DNA of 47,036 bases from Fulvivirga sp. (lineage in GTDB: Bacteria; Bacteroidota; Bacteroidia; Cytophagales; Cyclobacteriaceae), in contig JANQLQ010000078.1 in the NCBI GenBank assembly GCA_028280565.1, forward strand, positions 1 to 47,036. The letters run 5' to 3'. The position numbers and the translations under genes were made by a program. The notes under the pieces were generated by a model that saw only the letters and a program-made list of their open reading frames with translations, ran no database searches and was not told the origin of the DNA. The number at the start of each line of letters is the position of its first letter. The stretch's first letter is position 1. Below, in pieces: positions 1 to 8,664 of this stretch.

Positions 1-424
1 GTAGGGGTCGGATAGTGCGTTTCGAGGGGAAAATGGGCTTGGTTGCTGGCGCCCTTTTCTTTTGTTTCGTTTTCTTTTGGGCGCGCAAAAGAAAATGAAC
101 TGGACTTAGAACCTCAAAATCCCGCTTAAACTGCTCATTTCGAGGATCGCACTACCCGAAACATCTTAGAAAGATAGCTTATCTTACCAAAATTAAACGT
201 TCTCCAGTCAAATTCAATTTTCAAGGACACCCTAAAATGTTGCTTAATTTGCTAATAAACGCCTGTTTTTTTAGCAAATCTAATTTTCAAGGATGCCTTA
301 CAGCAAAGTATTAAAAGCCCGCTCTTTATCATCGAGCAGGTTCCACCTAGAAACACAAAGCGATCTTTGTGGCTCTCAGTGATCACCTCCGCGTTCTCCG
401 CAGTTAAACCACTGAGCCGCCCCG
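1..424. other. Gene-free region made of short repeats
   Basis: No credible gene. The left part (about 10-156) is copy A of a small dispersed repeat with a hairpin. A second hairpin is ATTTGCTAA at 247-255 paired with TTAGCAAAT at 271-279. The 12-mer AATTTTCAAGGA occurs directly repeated at 216-227 and 282-293. From about 340 to 420 the sequence alternates cacaaag, ctttgtgg and ctccgc motifs, with CTCAGTG (375-381) paired with CACTGAG (410-416); this resembles low-complexity intergenic repeats I know from other Bacteroidota genomes. It lies downstream of the minus-strand MoxR gene. Confidence 0.7.
10..156. repeat. Dispersed intergenic repeat, copy A
   Basis: It shares a core with 12816-12912: the string ttgctggcgcccttttc is identical in both, followed by tttgtttcgttttt-like sequence, and the preceding bases also align with scattered changes. 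Copy A carries a hairpin whose arms TTTTCTTTTG (70-79) and CAAAAGAAAA (86-95) match perfectly, with three more pairs beyond a single mismatch. The ends look inverted as well: ggatagtgcg at 10-19 and cgcactaccc near 147-156, which differ at one base when compared as reverse complements. No coding potential of its own. Confidence 0.6.
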
Positions 425-1390
425 TTAGAGAAGCTTTTCAATAATATCATCTATAGAGATTCCATCAGCCTCGGCTTTAAAGTTCCGCACCAGCCGGTGT
501 CTCAAAGTAGGTTGAGCGATCGCTTGTACATCTTCTATGTCCGGGGCATACTTGCCGTTAAGAAGTGCATTGCATTTAGCCCCCAGCACCAGGTATTGAG
601 ATGCACGAGGCCCCGCACCCCATTCCAAATATTCATTGGTCACGTCTAGTGCACGTTCTGTATAGGGGCGGGTTTTATGCACGAGACCGACCGCATATTC
701 TATGACATTATCGGTGACAGGCACACGCCGGACCAAGTGTTGAAAATAGGTTATTTCTTCTGCCGAAAGTATATGACGAGTTTCAATTTCTTCATCGGAG
801 GTAGTACTCTTCACAATATCTAATTCTTTGTCGTAAGCCGGGTAATTTAAGAGTACATTGAACATAAACCTATCTAACTGGGCCTCGGGCAGTGGGTAGG
901 TTCCTTCCTGCTCTATGGGGTTCTGGGTGGCCAACACGAAAAAAGGCCTGTCTAGCTCATATTTTTGTCCTGCTACCGTTACGGCGTATTCCTGCATAGA
1001 CTCGAGCAAGGCAGCCTGTGTTTTCGGGGGGGTACGATTGATCTCGTCTGCCAAGATGATATTTGCAAATATCGGCCCCTTGATGAATTTAAAGTTGCGG
1101 TCTTTGTCCAGCGTTTCTGCCCCGAGAATATCGGAGGGCATGAGGTCTGGTGTAAATTGTATCCGGCTAAATTTCAGATCTAGTACCGATGCTAGCGTAT
1201 GGATAAGTAATGTTTTAGCCAAACCCGGTACCCCTACAAGTAAACAGTGTCCCTGGCAGAATATAGAAGTCAGCAAGAGTTTTATTACCTCCTCTTGTCC
1301 AATAACCACTTTTGATATCTCTTCATTAAGTTTGTGATAGTACTGATGAAGAGCGTCAGCGGCTTCTACTTCCGTATTGTATCCTGTCAT
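425..1390 (-). CDS. MoxR-family AAA+ ATPase
   Basis: A 321-residue cytoplasmic AAA+ ATPase of the MoxR type, a family that acts as a chaperone-like remodeller, often for von Willebrand A-domain proteins. Walker A is GVPGLAKT at residues 53-60, Walker B IILADE at 111-116 followed by the family's INRTPPKTQAALLESMQE stretch, and a sensor-1/arginine-finger region is seen in ATQNPIEQEGTYPLPEAQ. Length and architecture are complete. The ATG at 1390 is the natural start. It is the last gene of the minus-strand run that begins with the three SurA-like genes, 85 bp after the previous stop. The DUF58 and VWA partners often encoded downstream of moxR are absent from the 424 bp that remain in the window, so the client is unknown. 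Confidence 0.93.
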   Translation of the reverse strand: MTGYNTEVEAADALHQYYHKLNEEISKVVIGQEEVIKLLLTSIFCQGHCLLVGVPGLAKTLLIHTLASVLDLKFSRIQFTPDLMPSDILGAETLDKDRNFKFIKGPIFANIILADEINRTPPKTQAALLESMQEYAVTVAGQKYELDRPFFVLATQNPIEQEGTYPLPEAQLDRFMFNVLLNYPAYDKELDIVKSTTSDEEIETRHILSAEEITYFQHLVRRVPVTDNVIEYAVGLVHKTRPYTERALDVTNEYLEWGAGPRASQYLVLGAKCNALLNGKYAPDIEDVQAIAQPTLRHRLVRNFKAEADGISIDDIIEKLL

Positions 1391-1475
1391 GTGTTCCTGT
1401 TTTATATTTTTGAGATCTTAATATTGCTGTAGGTCTTTCCAGGCGTTACGCAAAAGCGAGTATACGATGGGTAAG

Positions 1476-2837
1476 TTAATTTAAAATACCGCATTGATCG
1501 TATCCTGTATCAATACTAATAAACACATCTTCACGCGCCTTGTTAAACCACTCGTTCAAAATGTTTGATTTCTTTTCGTTGAGCGTAGCCATCTGGATCT
1601 TTTGCCAGTCATCTTTTAGATTGGCTTGATGTGGTTTCACTTTCGATTTATAGAATAATATCCTCACCGCTTCTTTCCCATCGTCCAAGCGAAAGGATAG
1701 GGGTTGAGTAATTTTGCCTACCTTCATCGTGTCAATGGTAAAAAAGACTACAGGGTCCAGGTCTTCAGAAGAGATCATACTGCCCCCTTCCCGGTCCTCG
1801 AAAAAGCCACCGTTACCCGCCGTATAGGCATCGTCCGAATGCTCTTTGGCCACCTTTTCAAAGCTGACACTATCGGCCATTACTAGGGTACGCAAGCTAT
1901 CTAGGAAAGAGGTGGTACGAGAAACATCATCGGCAGAAGGCTCAGGAATGAGCAGGATATGCCTTGAATTGTACTCATTGCCACGCCGTTCGATAAGCTG
2001 TACAATGTGGATGCCAAATTGTGTCTCAAACGGGCGGGATATTTCACCGGGCTTAAGTCGTAGGGCAGCCGCTTCAAATTCTGATGCCATAATTCCGCGT
2101 TTGGTAAAACCTAGGTTACCGCCGTACCGGGCACTCGGTCCCTGGCTATATTCCTTCGCCAGCGCTTCAAAGCTCTCACCCGCCAAGATCCTTTCACGGA
2201 TCTCGGACAGTTGCCTTTTAAGCCCGTCCTTCTGGGAGTTGCTGACTTCCGGTATTTTCACGATCTGCCCTACCTCTACTTCCGTGGAAAAGAAGGGCAA
2301 ACTATCTCTCGGGATCCGGTTGAAAAACCGCTTCACTTCCGAGGGAGTGACACGTACATCAGAAATGATTGTCTCTTGCATTCTTTGGACGATCAGTTGT
2401 TCTTTAATTTCATCCCTTACGTCATTTTGGATCTGCTCTATGCTTTTCCCATAATACTCCTCTAGCTGCTCCTCGGAACCCCCATATTGCGAAAGGATCA
2501 TTTGCATCCTTCGGCTGAGGTTATTGTCTACCTCCAGGTCAGTCACAATCACGGAATCGATCTCTGCCTTTGCCACCATCAGCTTTCCACTGATCAGCTG
2601 TGCCAAGATCCTGCATTTAGCATTAGGCGAGGCTGGATTTCCATTGGCCAAATAGCCGGTGTAAGCCTTTTCCAGGTCTGATCTTAATACAATGTAATTG
2701 TCTACTTTAGCAATGATCTCGTCAACGACCACACCTTCCCCTTGAGAATGGCCTAAAACTGGTATAACACCTATTAAAATGGCTAAACAAAACTTAATTA
2801 AAGATCTCAAACCCATTATTCTTTTTAGCGGTTTCAT
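1476..2837 (-). CDS. SurA-like periplasmic peptidyl-prolyl isomerase, two parvulin domains
   Basis: A predicted exported chaperone/isomerase for outer-membrane proteins. Signal peptide at the N-terminus (basic start, then LIKFCLAILIGVIPVLGHSQ), a SurA N-terminal-type helical region, then two parvulin (PpiC) domains at about residues 185-285 and 290-395; the first has the GGNLGFTKRG and FGIHIVQL motifs, the second is more divergent. About 453 residues with this start. The frame is open to an ATG at 2864, but that overlaps the upstream gene by 71 bp; the ATG at 2837 (basic Met-Lys-Pro start with a weak AAGAG in front) or 2816 fits a signal peptide better. Third of three consecutive SurA-like genes, overlapping the one before it, so co-transcribed and probably translationally coupled. 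Confidence 0.88.
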   Translation of the reverse strand: MKPLKRIMGLRSLIKFCLAILIGVIPVLGHSQGEGVVVDEIIAKVDNYIVLRSDLEKAYTGYLANGNPASPNAKCRILAQLISGKLMVAKAEIDSVIVTDLEVDNNLSRRMQMILSQYGGSEEQLEEYYGKSIEQIQNDVRDEIKEQLIVQRMQETIISDVRVTPSEVKRFFNRIPRDSLPFFSTEVEVGQIVKIPEVSNSQKDGLKRQLSEIRERILAGESFEALAKEYSQGPSARYGGNLGFTKRGIMASEFEAAALRLKPGEISRPFETQFGIHIVQLIERRGNEYNSRHILLIPEPSADDVSRTTSFLDSLRTLVMADSVSFEKVAKEHSDDAYTAGNGGFFEDREGGSMISSEDLDPVVFFTIDTMKVGKITQPLSFRLDDGKEAVRILFYKSKVKPHQANLKDDWQKIQMATLNEKKSNILNEWFNKAREDVFISIDTGYDQCGILN

Positions 2838-3681
2838 AAATATTCTCTTCAAGCTGTTGGGCAAGCTCTACTTTGCGTTTGTTTATTATAATGTTCCGTA
2901 TATCTTCTCTTACGAATTCCAAGGGCGAAATATTATCCGATATCCTGTATTCTTCAATTTTTAGGTAATACTTAAACTGCTCATCCTTAGATTCGATGTA
3001 CCGGTTGTTTCTCAAGAATTGCACTTTATTCGGTATTTCTGCCAGGGGTGAATTTTTTACCACTTCGTCAAACGTCATCCAAATCGAGTCATTAAGTTCA
3101 TAAGCGGTAGCAAAACTTAAACAATAGGAATTAAGTTCCTCGGCGTCTCGCTCTCTTGAAGAATAAAGCAAAGAACGTACCTTGTTTAGCCTAGGCGCCT
3201 CAACCGGCACTTTTATAAACTTAGACCGTATAATGTTCTGCTTAAGTACAAAATTATCAATATTATTATCATAGTAGGCCTGGATCTCTTCCACAGGCAC
3301 TTCTGTATCGAGATTTTCATTGATGTAGTAAGATTGGTACTCATACCCCATCAAACTATATCTATAATCAAGGATCTTTCTTTGGATCTCTGCCTCATCA
3401 AATTCTATTTTGGTAGAAGCTTCTTGTATCAGGAGTTGTTTCCTGATCCAGTTATTAATGAAGACCCTTGTTCTTTCCACGCTGTCTTCCGGTGTTATCC
3501 CGGGGTAGGCTATCCCGTCCAGTTCGTCCTGGTAAAGGTACTGATCACCTACACGGGCTATTGCTTTACGCTCCTCGCCTGCCGTGGGGTCGTCCTCTTT
3601 CATTTTAATGAGGTCACACCCGGCTACTATAAGGATCAGCAATGCCGGGGTGAAATGGATATGTCTAAAGAAGGTGTTCAT
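2794..3681 (-). CDS. SurA-N-like lipoprotein lacking a parvulin domain
   Basis: About 295 residues from the ATG at 3681; the frame is open to 3705. A lipoprotein signal with lipobox LIVAGC is clear, so it should be lipid-anchored in the envelope. The segment after it (VGDQYLYQDEL, then a long charged helical region) resembles the SurA/PpiC N-terminal chaperone fold, but none of the parvulin motifs (GGxLG, FGxHII) is present. It sits between two true parvulin-domain genes and overlaps both, so it probably works with them as a non-catalytic holdase or scaffold; that role is inferred from context. Start choice is uncertain: ATGs at 3705, 3687 and 3681 all leave a workable signal, and no Shine-Dalgarno sequence decides between them. 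Confidence 0.82.
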   Translation of the reverse strand: MNTFFRHIHFTPALLILIVAGCDLIKMKEDDPTAGEERKAIARVGDQYLYQDELDGIAYPGITPEDSVERTRVFINNWIRKQLLIQEASTKIEFDEAEIQRKILDYRYSLMGYEYQSYYINENLDTEVPVEEIQAYYDNNIDNFVLKQNIIRSKFIKVPVEAPRLNKVRSLLYSSRERDAEELNSYCLSFATAYELNDSIWMTFDEVVKNSPLAEIPNKVQFLRNNRYIESKDEQFKYYLKIEEYRISDNISPLEFVREDIRNIIINKRKVELAQQLEENIYETAKKNNGFEIFN

Positions 3682-5641
3682 ATACATATTGAAGCCCCTG
3701 GTCATTGACTACTACAGGATACTTTGATCGCAGTTGTTGTACCCATCTTTTTTCAAGTTCATTTTGATAGTCTGAAATAACCAATCCGCGTACTTCACTA
3801 AGTTTTTTAGGGCCTGCAGGGATCAATTCGTGGATCACTACAAGTGCCTTCCTATTGTCAAGGTCTACCTCGTGATTCCCTTTTTTCCATTCCACACGAT
3901 CAATAGCAGGAATATCCCCCTTTTCAAAATCACCCTTGTTTACTTGTAGGGTTAAGCTTGATTCTTTATTGAATTGCTTCTCTAATTCATCTTTGGATAT
4001 GCCTGTCGCTTGTCCCAATTGGTCTTTAAGCGCCGACAAAACTTCTGCACTAGCGGCATTGTAAACCGTAGCCTTTACCCGGTCTCCCCATTGGTATTTA
4101 TCCAGGTTACTTTCAAAAAACTCTCTCAGCCCTACCGTATCTTTAGCGGCCTTAGACCATACTTCATCTTCCATGAGTTGAAACAATAAAATACCCTCAC
4201 GATACTCTTTTACCAGCATACGATAGTCTAAGTATTTTTCTTCCAAGTGGGATTCTTCATAAGCGATTATAGATTGCTCTTTAAAATTTCCATAGAGTTC
4301 GGTAATATAATCCCCTAGTGCCTTGGAGCTTTTCGCCTGGTTCTGCTCAAGATAAGTGAAGAAATTATCCAAGCGAAACTCCTCGTCACTTACTCGAAAC
4401 AATAGGATATTTTCCGTGCTGGCCAGCGCGGGTTTAGACCACTGCCCCTGCACCAGCGTACTGTCCACATGCTGCAAGAAAACCTGGCTGTCAAAAAGCT
4501 CTTCTTTGAACCCATTTTCCTTTTTTAATCTTTGGACAAACGCTTTTTTGTTCAGATCTGCCCGTGTATCACGATTGATCCTCGACCTGACAGATTGCTC
4601 CATCTCTTCGAATGATCTTAATGGGGTTTTACCCTCGAGCCGTATGATGTGCCAGCCATAGGGTGTCATGACTGGGTCAGAGATATCCCCGGGCGATGTT
4701 AAAGCAAAAGCAGCCTCTTGGAACTCAAAAGGTAATTGCCCCACGGAAAAAGGTCTTAGCCTGCCGCCTTGGTCTTTAGAATTGATATCCTCTGAAAACT
4801 GGCTGGCAAGTTCTTCCCATGACACTCCTCCCACGGCTTGTTCATGGATCTCAAATATTTTGTTACGGGCTGTTACACTATCTTCTTTGTTAGGCTTAAT
4901 ACGGATCATAATGTGGGATGCCTCTACATTACCTTGTGCTGGTCGTTTATCCCACACCTTTATGATATGGTAGCCAAACTTGGTTCTTACAGGCTCGGAA
5001 ATCGCCCCTTCTTCGGCCTGGTAGGCAGCAGATTCGAAGGGATACACCATTTGGAATGACGTAAAATAGCCCAGGTTACCGCCATTAGTTTTTGCAGAAG
5101 GATCTTCAGAATACTTTTTCGCCAAAGCTGCGAAGTCTTCACCCTGCTCGGACCGGCTTTTTAATTCTTTGATTTTATTGAATGCTTCTAAGGTATCCGC
5201 TGGAAGAGCGTTTTCGTCAAGCATGACCAGGATATGAGAAGCGTTGATCTCCTGCTGGTACCTTTGATATGCTTCTTGTACTAAGCTATCGGTTACCTTG
5301 GTTTCCGTTAAATAAGGCTTTTTAAGTTGCTCTTTGTAAGTATTGAATTCGCTTGTAAAACTTTGGGTGGTGTCCATTCCTAAAGACAGTGCCTCTTCTA
5401 TTTTAAGCTTGAATTTTACATACAAATCGAAATAATCATCGATATCCGTTTTTGTGTAGGCGCTATCATTATTGATGTTATTTTTTTTATAAACATACAT
5501 GAACTCCTCTACCCCTACTTGGGCTCCATCCACGGTAAAGAGCACCTCTTCCGCCTTCTTGGCGGTAGTCCCTTGGTTCATGTTAGTAGTGGTGGAGCAC
5601 CCTGCCGCAACGATCACAACGAGCCAAAAAACATTTTTCAT
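3665..5641 (-). CDS. Lipoprotein peptidyl-prolyl isomerase with two parvulin domains
   Basis: About 658 residues. Starting at the ATG at 5641 gives a compact lipoprotein signal (MKNVFWLVVIVAAGC) with the lipid-bearing cysteine at residue 15; the longer frame to 5683 would put a charged stretch ahead of it. Two adjacent parvulin domains lie at about residues 125-235 and 240-345, each with the hallmark motifs (NASHILV, NGGNLGYFTSF, FGYHIIKV in the first; ASHIMIR, DQGGRLRPF, YGWHIIRL in the second). The C-terminal 300 residues are a further helical, PpiC-like segment with no recognisable active site. It probably folds or surveys outer-membrane proteins in the periplasm. First gene of the surA-like/moxR run. 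Confidence 0.9.
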   Translation of the reverse strand: MKNVFWLVVIVAAGCSTTTNMNQGTTAKKAEEVLFTVDGAQVGVEEFMYVYKKNNINNDSAYTKTDIDDYFDLYVKFKLKIEEALSLGMDTTQSFTSEFNTYKEQLKKPYLTETKVTDSLVQEAYQRYQQEINASHILVMLDENALPADTLEAFNKIKELKSRSEQGEDFAALAKKYSEDPSAKTNGGNLGYFTSFQMVYPFESAAYQAEEGAISEPVRTKFGYHIIKVWDKRPAQGNVEASHIMIRIKPNKEDSVTARNKIFEIHEQAVGGVSWEELASQFSEDINSKDQGGRLRPFSVGQLPFEFQEAAFALTSPGDISDPVMTPYGWHIIRLEGKTPLRSFEEMEQSVRSRINRDTRADLNKKAFVQRLKKENGFKEELFDSQVFLQHVDSTLVQGQWSKPALASTENILLFRVSDEEFRLDNFFTYLEQNQAKSSKALGDYITELYGNFKEQSIIAYEESHLEEKYLDYRMLVKEYREGILLFQLMEDEVWSKAAKDTVGLREFFESNLDKYQWGDRVKATVYNAASAEVLSALKDQLGQATGISKDELEKQFNKESSLTLQVNKGDFEKGDIPAIDRVEWKKGNHEVDLDNRKALVVIHELIPAGPKKLSEVRGLVISDYQNELEKRWVQQLRSKYPVVVNDQGLQYVYEHLL

Positions 5642-5807
5642 ATTTGGAAGTTTAAAACGGGTTTCAATTGCTGATCCATCCAAGCTGCTTTATACCTGCC
5701 GCTAGCCGAGATCATCTCAAATTTTTAATGAATTGCTATGGATTACATTCCATGGCCCTGCAATTTTAGCGATTTTATCAGAAAAAGGCGATGCTGCGCT
5801 TAAGAAG

Positions 5808-6227
5808 TCAGTGAAGTTCTATCTTCTTAGTCAATCGGCAGATGTTTTTTTTAGGGTGTTTGATGATCTGGATATCATCCATGATACGTTTCACCAAAAT
5901 GAGGCCTATTCCTCCTTTACGCTGTTTTTTTATGATATCTTCTAGATTGGGTTCCTGGTAAGCCGCTATATCAAACATGTCAACATTATCAATAATGTCG
6001 AACTCAAGTCCCAATTCTTTTGCCACTTTGATTTCCAGTTCGATAGAATCTTTCGGGTTACAGGCATGCCCATGGATGATCAGGTTGGCACACACTTCGT
6101 CTATAGCTAATACAATTGTGCTCACATCAATTTCAGGGATACCATGCTTATCCAGTACCTCTTTCACAAAGCTCCTTATATCGCGAAGCTTTTCCTTTTT
6201 ACACGGCACTTTGTATGAATACTTCAT
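5808..6227 (-). CDS. RsbW/SpoIIAB-like anti-sigma serine kinase (HATPase_c_2)
   Basis: A 139-residue GHKL-fold protein of the anti-sigma-factor kinase family. The N box is AIDEVCANLIIHGH (about residues 42-55) and the G2 region is KGGIGLILVKRIMD near 104-117. The G1 box, usually D-x-G-x-x-F-D, reads DNVDMFD here, so the glycine is missing; ATP binding may be altered. In partner-switching systems such a kinase sequesters an output protein and phosphorylates a STAS antagonist. Its ATG overlaps the stop of the STAS gene in a TAATG junction, a strong sign of translational coupling. No sigma factor gene is adjacent, so the output partner is unknown. Confidence 0.9.
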   Translation of the reverse strand: MKYSYKVPCKKEKLRDIRSFVKEVLDKHGIPEIDVSTIVLAIDEVCANLIIHGHACNPKDSIELEIKVAKELGLEFDIIDNVDMFDIAAYQEPNLEDIIKKQRKGGIGLILVKRIMDDIQIIKHPKKNICRLTKKIELH

Positions 6228-6562
6228 TATAAAGCAGCCTTTGCTTCGTCTTTAGATGCACGAATAGATAGCAGTTGGTCCAATCCAAGTATTTCAAAAA
6301 CATTGGACACTTTTTCGTTCAAGCCATAGATCACTAACGTGATATCGCGTTTTTTAAATTCCTCTATGTAAGACATAAACACTCCCAATCCCGCAGAAGA
6401 TATGTATTCTAAATGAGAACAATCCACTAAAAATTTCTTGTTGCCACTTTCAATGGCATCGTTGATCGCATTATCTAGCTCTATGGACGAACTGGCGTCC
6501 ACTTCGCCTACTACTGATAAAAGATCATAGCTGTCCTCTTGTATCCTCTTAATGTCAACCAT
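6227..6562 (-). CDS. STAS-domain anti-anti-sigma factor
   Basis: A 111-residue single STAS domain of the SpoIIAA/RsbV kind. The phosphorylation loop reads YISSAGLGVF, placing the candidate phospho-serine at residue 55 or 56, and the N-terminal strand VVGEVDASSS is typical. In the known scheme the dephosphorylated form binds the RsbW-like kinase and frees its captive; the kinase phosphorylates it and a PP2C phosphatase resets it. All three parts are encoded here in order: phosphatase (41 bp upstream), STAS, kinase (1-base overlap). That makes a complete signalling operon with the membrane phosphatase as the likely sensor. Confidence 0.93.
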   Translation of the reverse strand: MVDIKRIQEDSYDLLSVVGEVDASSSIELDNAINDAIESGNKKFLVDCSHLEYISSAGLGVFMSYIEEFKKRDITLVIYGLNEKVSNVFEILGLDQLLSIRASKDEAKAAL

Positions 6563-6603
6563 ATTGCTAATACGTATTCGTAAAACTTATGTTCAAACCA
6601 TTT

Positions 6604-8664
6604 TTAGTTAAACTTCACAATCAAAGTGGTATAGTCATCGTCAATAGACTCTGTACCCGTAAATGCATACAGCTCTTGGATCAGCTCCCGTTGGATCTCA
6701 TCCACCGGCGCTTGGCTCATCCGTTTGATCACCTTTTGCAAGCGGTCATAACCAAACTCTTCGCTCTTGTTATTTTTAGCTTCCGTGATGCCATCTGTAT
6801 ACAAAACAATTAAATCGCCCTGGCGGTATCGAAAAGAATTGACTTGTATATAATTTTCAAACCCATTATTTCTTAAAATACCCAGGCCGAGTCCTTTATT
6901 TTGAAAATAGGTAACCTCGTCGTCAGCCTTCTTATAGAAAAGGGTCGGGCAATGACCTGCCCGGGAAAACTCCACCACTTTTTGTTTAGTATCCACTACG
7001 AAATACGAGGTAGTGATAAACGAGGCTTTATCTAAACACTGGCTCAAGGCATTGTTTGCACTCACTAAAAACTCCTTGGGCGATAGGTCATGCTGCGAAA
7101 GACTATGAAATACTCCTTTCATCTGCGACATGTGAAAAGCGGCAGACGTACCTTTGCCGGAAACGTCACTGATGATCAAGGCCACTTTGTTGTCATTGAT
7201 CCGGAAGGAATCATAATAGTCACCTCCTACCTCGTCAGCTGCTTCAGAGAAAGCTACCATCGTAAAATCTTTATCCTGCTCTAATTCTGCCGGCAATAGA
7301 CTATTCTGCACCCTTTTGGCAATTTTCAGCTCTTCTTTGTAACGTTCATTTTGAAGAGCTTCGGACAACAGGCGGAAATTCTCGATGGAAATACCGGCTT
7401 GGTTGGCAAAGGTGCCTATGATCTTAGTGTTCTCCTTATTAAAACCGTCGCTTACGTCTTTAAGTAGCGCAATAGTCGCTTCCTGTTTGCCTTTTACTTT
7501 GATAGGAAACGCTATGATAGACCGGTAGGCAGAGCCCTTTAACGTTGAAAGGAATTTATTCAGGTTTTTAGTTTTGTCACTGCCTTGGTCCAGTATCCCT
7601 TTGATGTTGTTGGCAGATAAGTGGGACTTTATTCGCTCTATTTCTTCCGTTTTGATCTTGTAGGTATAAAAAGTAGGGCTTGCATGCGTATTACTTACTT
7701 CTACCCAAGCCGCATCCGCGAATACGGTGTTAGATGAGCTTTCCAAGAGTATCTCGTAGACCCTTTCCTCGTTCTGCTCGGTCTGGATAGACTGGCTCAG
7801 CTTCTGGAAATTTACGACTTCTTCCAGTTTCTGCTCAAAAACGGACGAAGTAGGAAGGTTGAAAAGAAGGACTAGCAGGGAAAATAAGGCATAAGTGAAT
7901 ATAAACCCCATCAGCGCTAAGATGAATATATTACTACGGAAATCAAGAAAGTCCGTGGTCTGCTCAGATATCTCTACAGTGGAGCTAAATAGGGTAAAGG
8001 AAAAGTATCCTAAGTAGAACATGGCTAGCGCTATTAGCAAGATGCTTTTCCACTTCTGCTTAAAATTCAAGTAAGCCACCCATTTCAAATTGGCAGATAG
8101 GAACAAGCCAATGAATACCATGATACCCACGTAGATACGCTGCAAATTATCAATGGATGGCAACGGCATCGCATTAAAGACCAGGCTTACCAGTAAAGCA
8201 TATTCAAATACTTTCCAGGTAGTTAACAAGAAGCGCGACTTTTGATAAAGGATAAGCCTTTTCCATACAATAAAGGTCGAGATCAGGAAAGCGGAAACCA
8301 GCCCTAGGTTAGATAGATAAATAAAATTAAGGAAAACCAAATTTTGCGCCAGCTTGGTATTCCCCAACATATTCATGATCAATTGGAAGAAGAGGGAAAC
8401 GATAGTGGCAATTAACCCAGTGACAAAAACCTTCCAAAGCAGGTCTACAAAGTTGATGCTTTCCGCTTTTTCGATACGATACTTATAGAAAGTAAAAAGG
8501 GAAAGAATGAATAAACTAAGGAGAATCGGGGGCACCTCATCACCCAAGCTTTGTTCCAGGCCACTGGATTTACTAAAAATAATAGATAGCGCAGCTAAGA
8601 CCATCCCCATCCAGGAGGTGGCTGCTATCAGCGCACTTAACCGTATGACTGCCTTACTACTCAA
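6604..8664 (-). CDS. Membrane GAF-SpoIIE (PP2C) serine phosphatase
   Basis: 686 residues in three parts: about eight hydrophobic membrane segments (roughly 11-30, 46-62, 76-98, 110-133, 148-165, 177-193, 206-226, 244-269), a GAF-like domain at about 285-430, and a SpoIIE/RsbU-type PP2C phosphatase at about 465-686. Metal-binding motifs are intact: EVGGDYYD (478-485), ISDVSGKG (498-505), AGHCP (569-573), YTDGITEA (622-629) and DDDYTTLI (675-682). It should dephosphorylate the STAS protein encoded next to it in response to a membrane or small-molecule cue. The start is TTG: the codon just upstream is a stop and the first ATG (residue 19) lies inside the first membrane helix. An AT-rich tatattta about 35 nt upstream is a weak -7 candidate. 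Confidence 0.92.
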   Translation of the reverse strand: MSSKAVIRLSALIAATSWMGMVLAALSIIFSKSSGLEQSLGDEVPPILLSLFILSLFTFYKYRIEKAESINFVDLLWKVFVTGLIATIVSLFFQLIMNMLGNTKLAQNLVFLNFIYLSNLGLVSAFLISTFIVWKRLILYQKSRFLLTTWKVFEYALLVSLVFNAMPLPSIDNLQRIYVGIMVFIGLFLSANLKWVAYLNFKQKWKSILLIALAMFYLGYFSFTLFSSTVEISEQTTDFLDFRSNIFILALMGFIFTYALFSLLVLLFNLPTSSVFEQKLEEVVNFQKLSQSIQTEQNEERVYEILLESSSNTVFADAAWVEVSNTHASPTFYTYKIKTEEIERIKSHLSANNIKGILDQGSDKTKNLNKFLSTLKGSAYRSIIAFPIKVKGKQEATIALLKDVSDGFNKENTKIIGTFANQAGISIENFRLLSEALQNERYKEELKIAKRVQNSLLPAELEQDKDFTMVAFSEAADEVGGDYYDSFRINDNKVALIISDVSGKGTSAAFHMSQMKGVFHSLSQHDLSPKEFLVSANNALSQCLDKASFITTSYFVVDTKQKVVEFSRAGHCPTLFYKKADDEVTYFQNKGLGLGILRNNGFENYIQVNSFRYRQGDLIVLYTDGITEAKNNKSEEFGYDRLQKVIKRMSQAPVDEIQRELIQELYAFTGTESIDDDYTTLIVKFN

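Noticed and set aside
1846-2454. 202-codon plus-strand ORF opposite the SurA-like gene
   Set aside because: Serine/arginine-rich shadow of a well-supported minus-strand gene.
5684-5807. Small gene in the gap before the SurA-like run (plus-strand ORF from 5733)
   Set aside because: It continues antisense into the RsbW-like gene and has no ribosome site; the gap itself shows nothing supportable.
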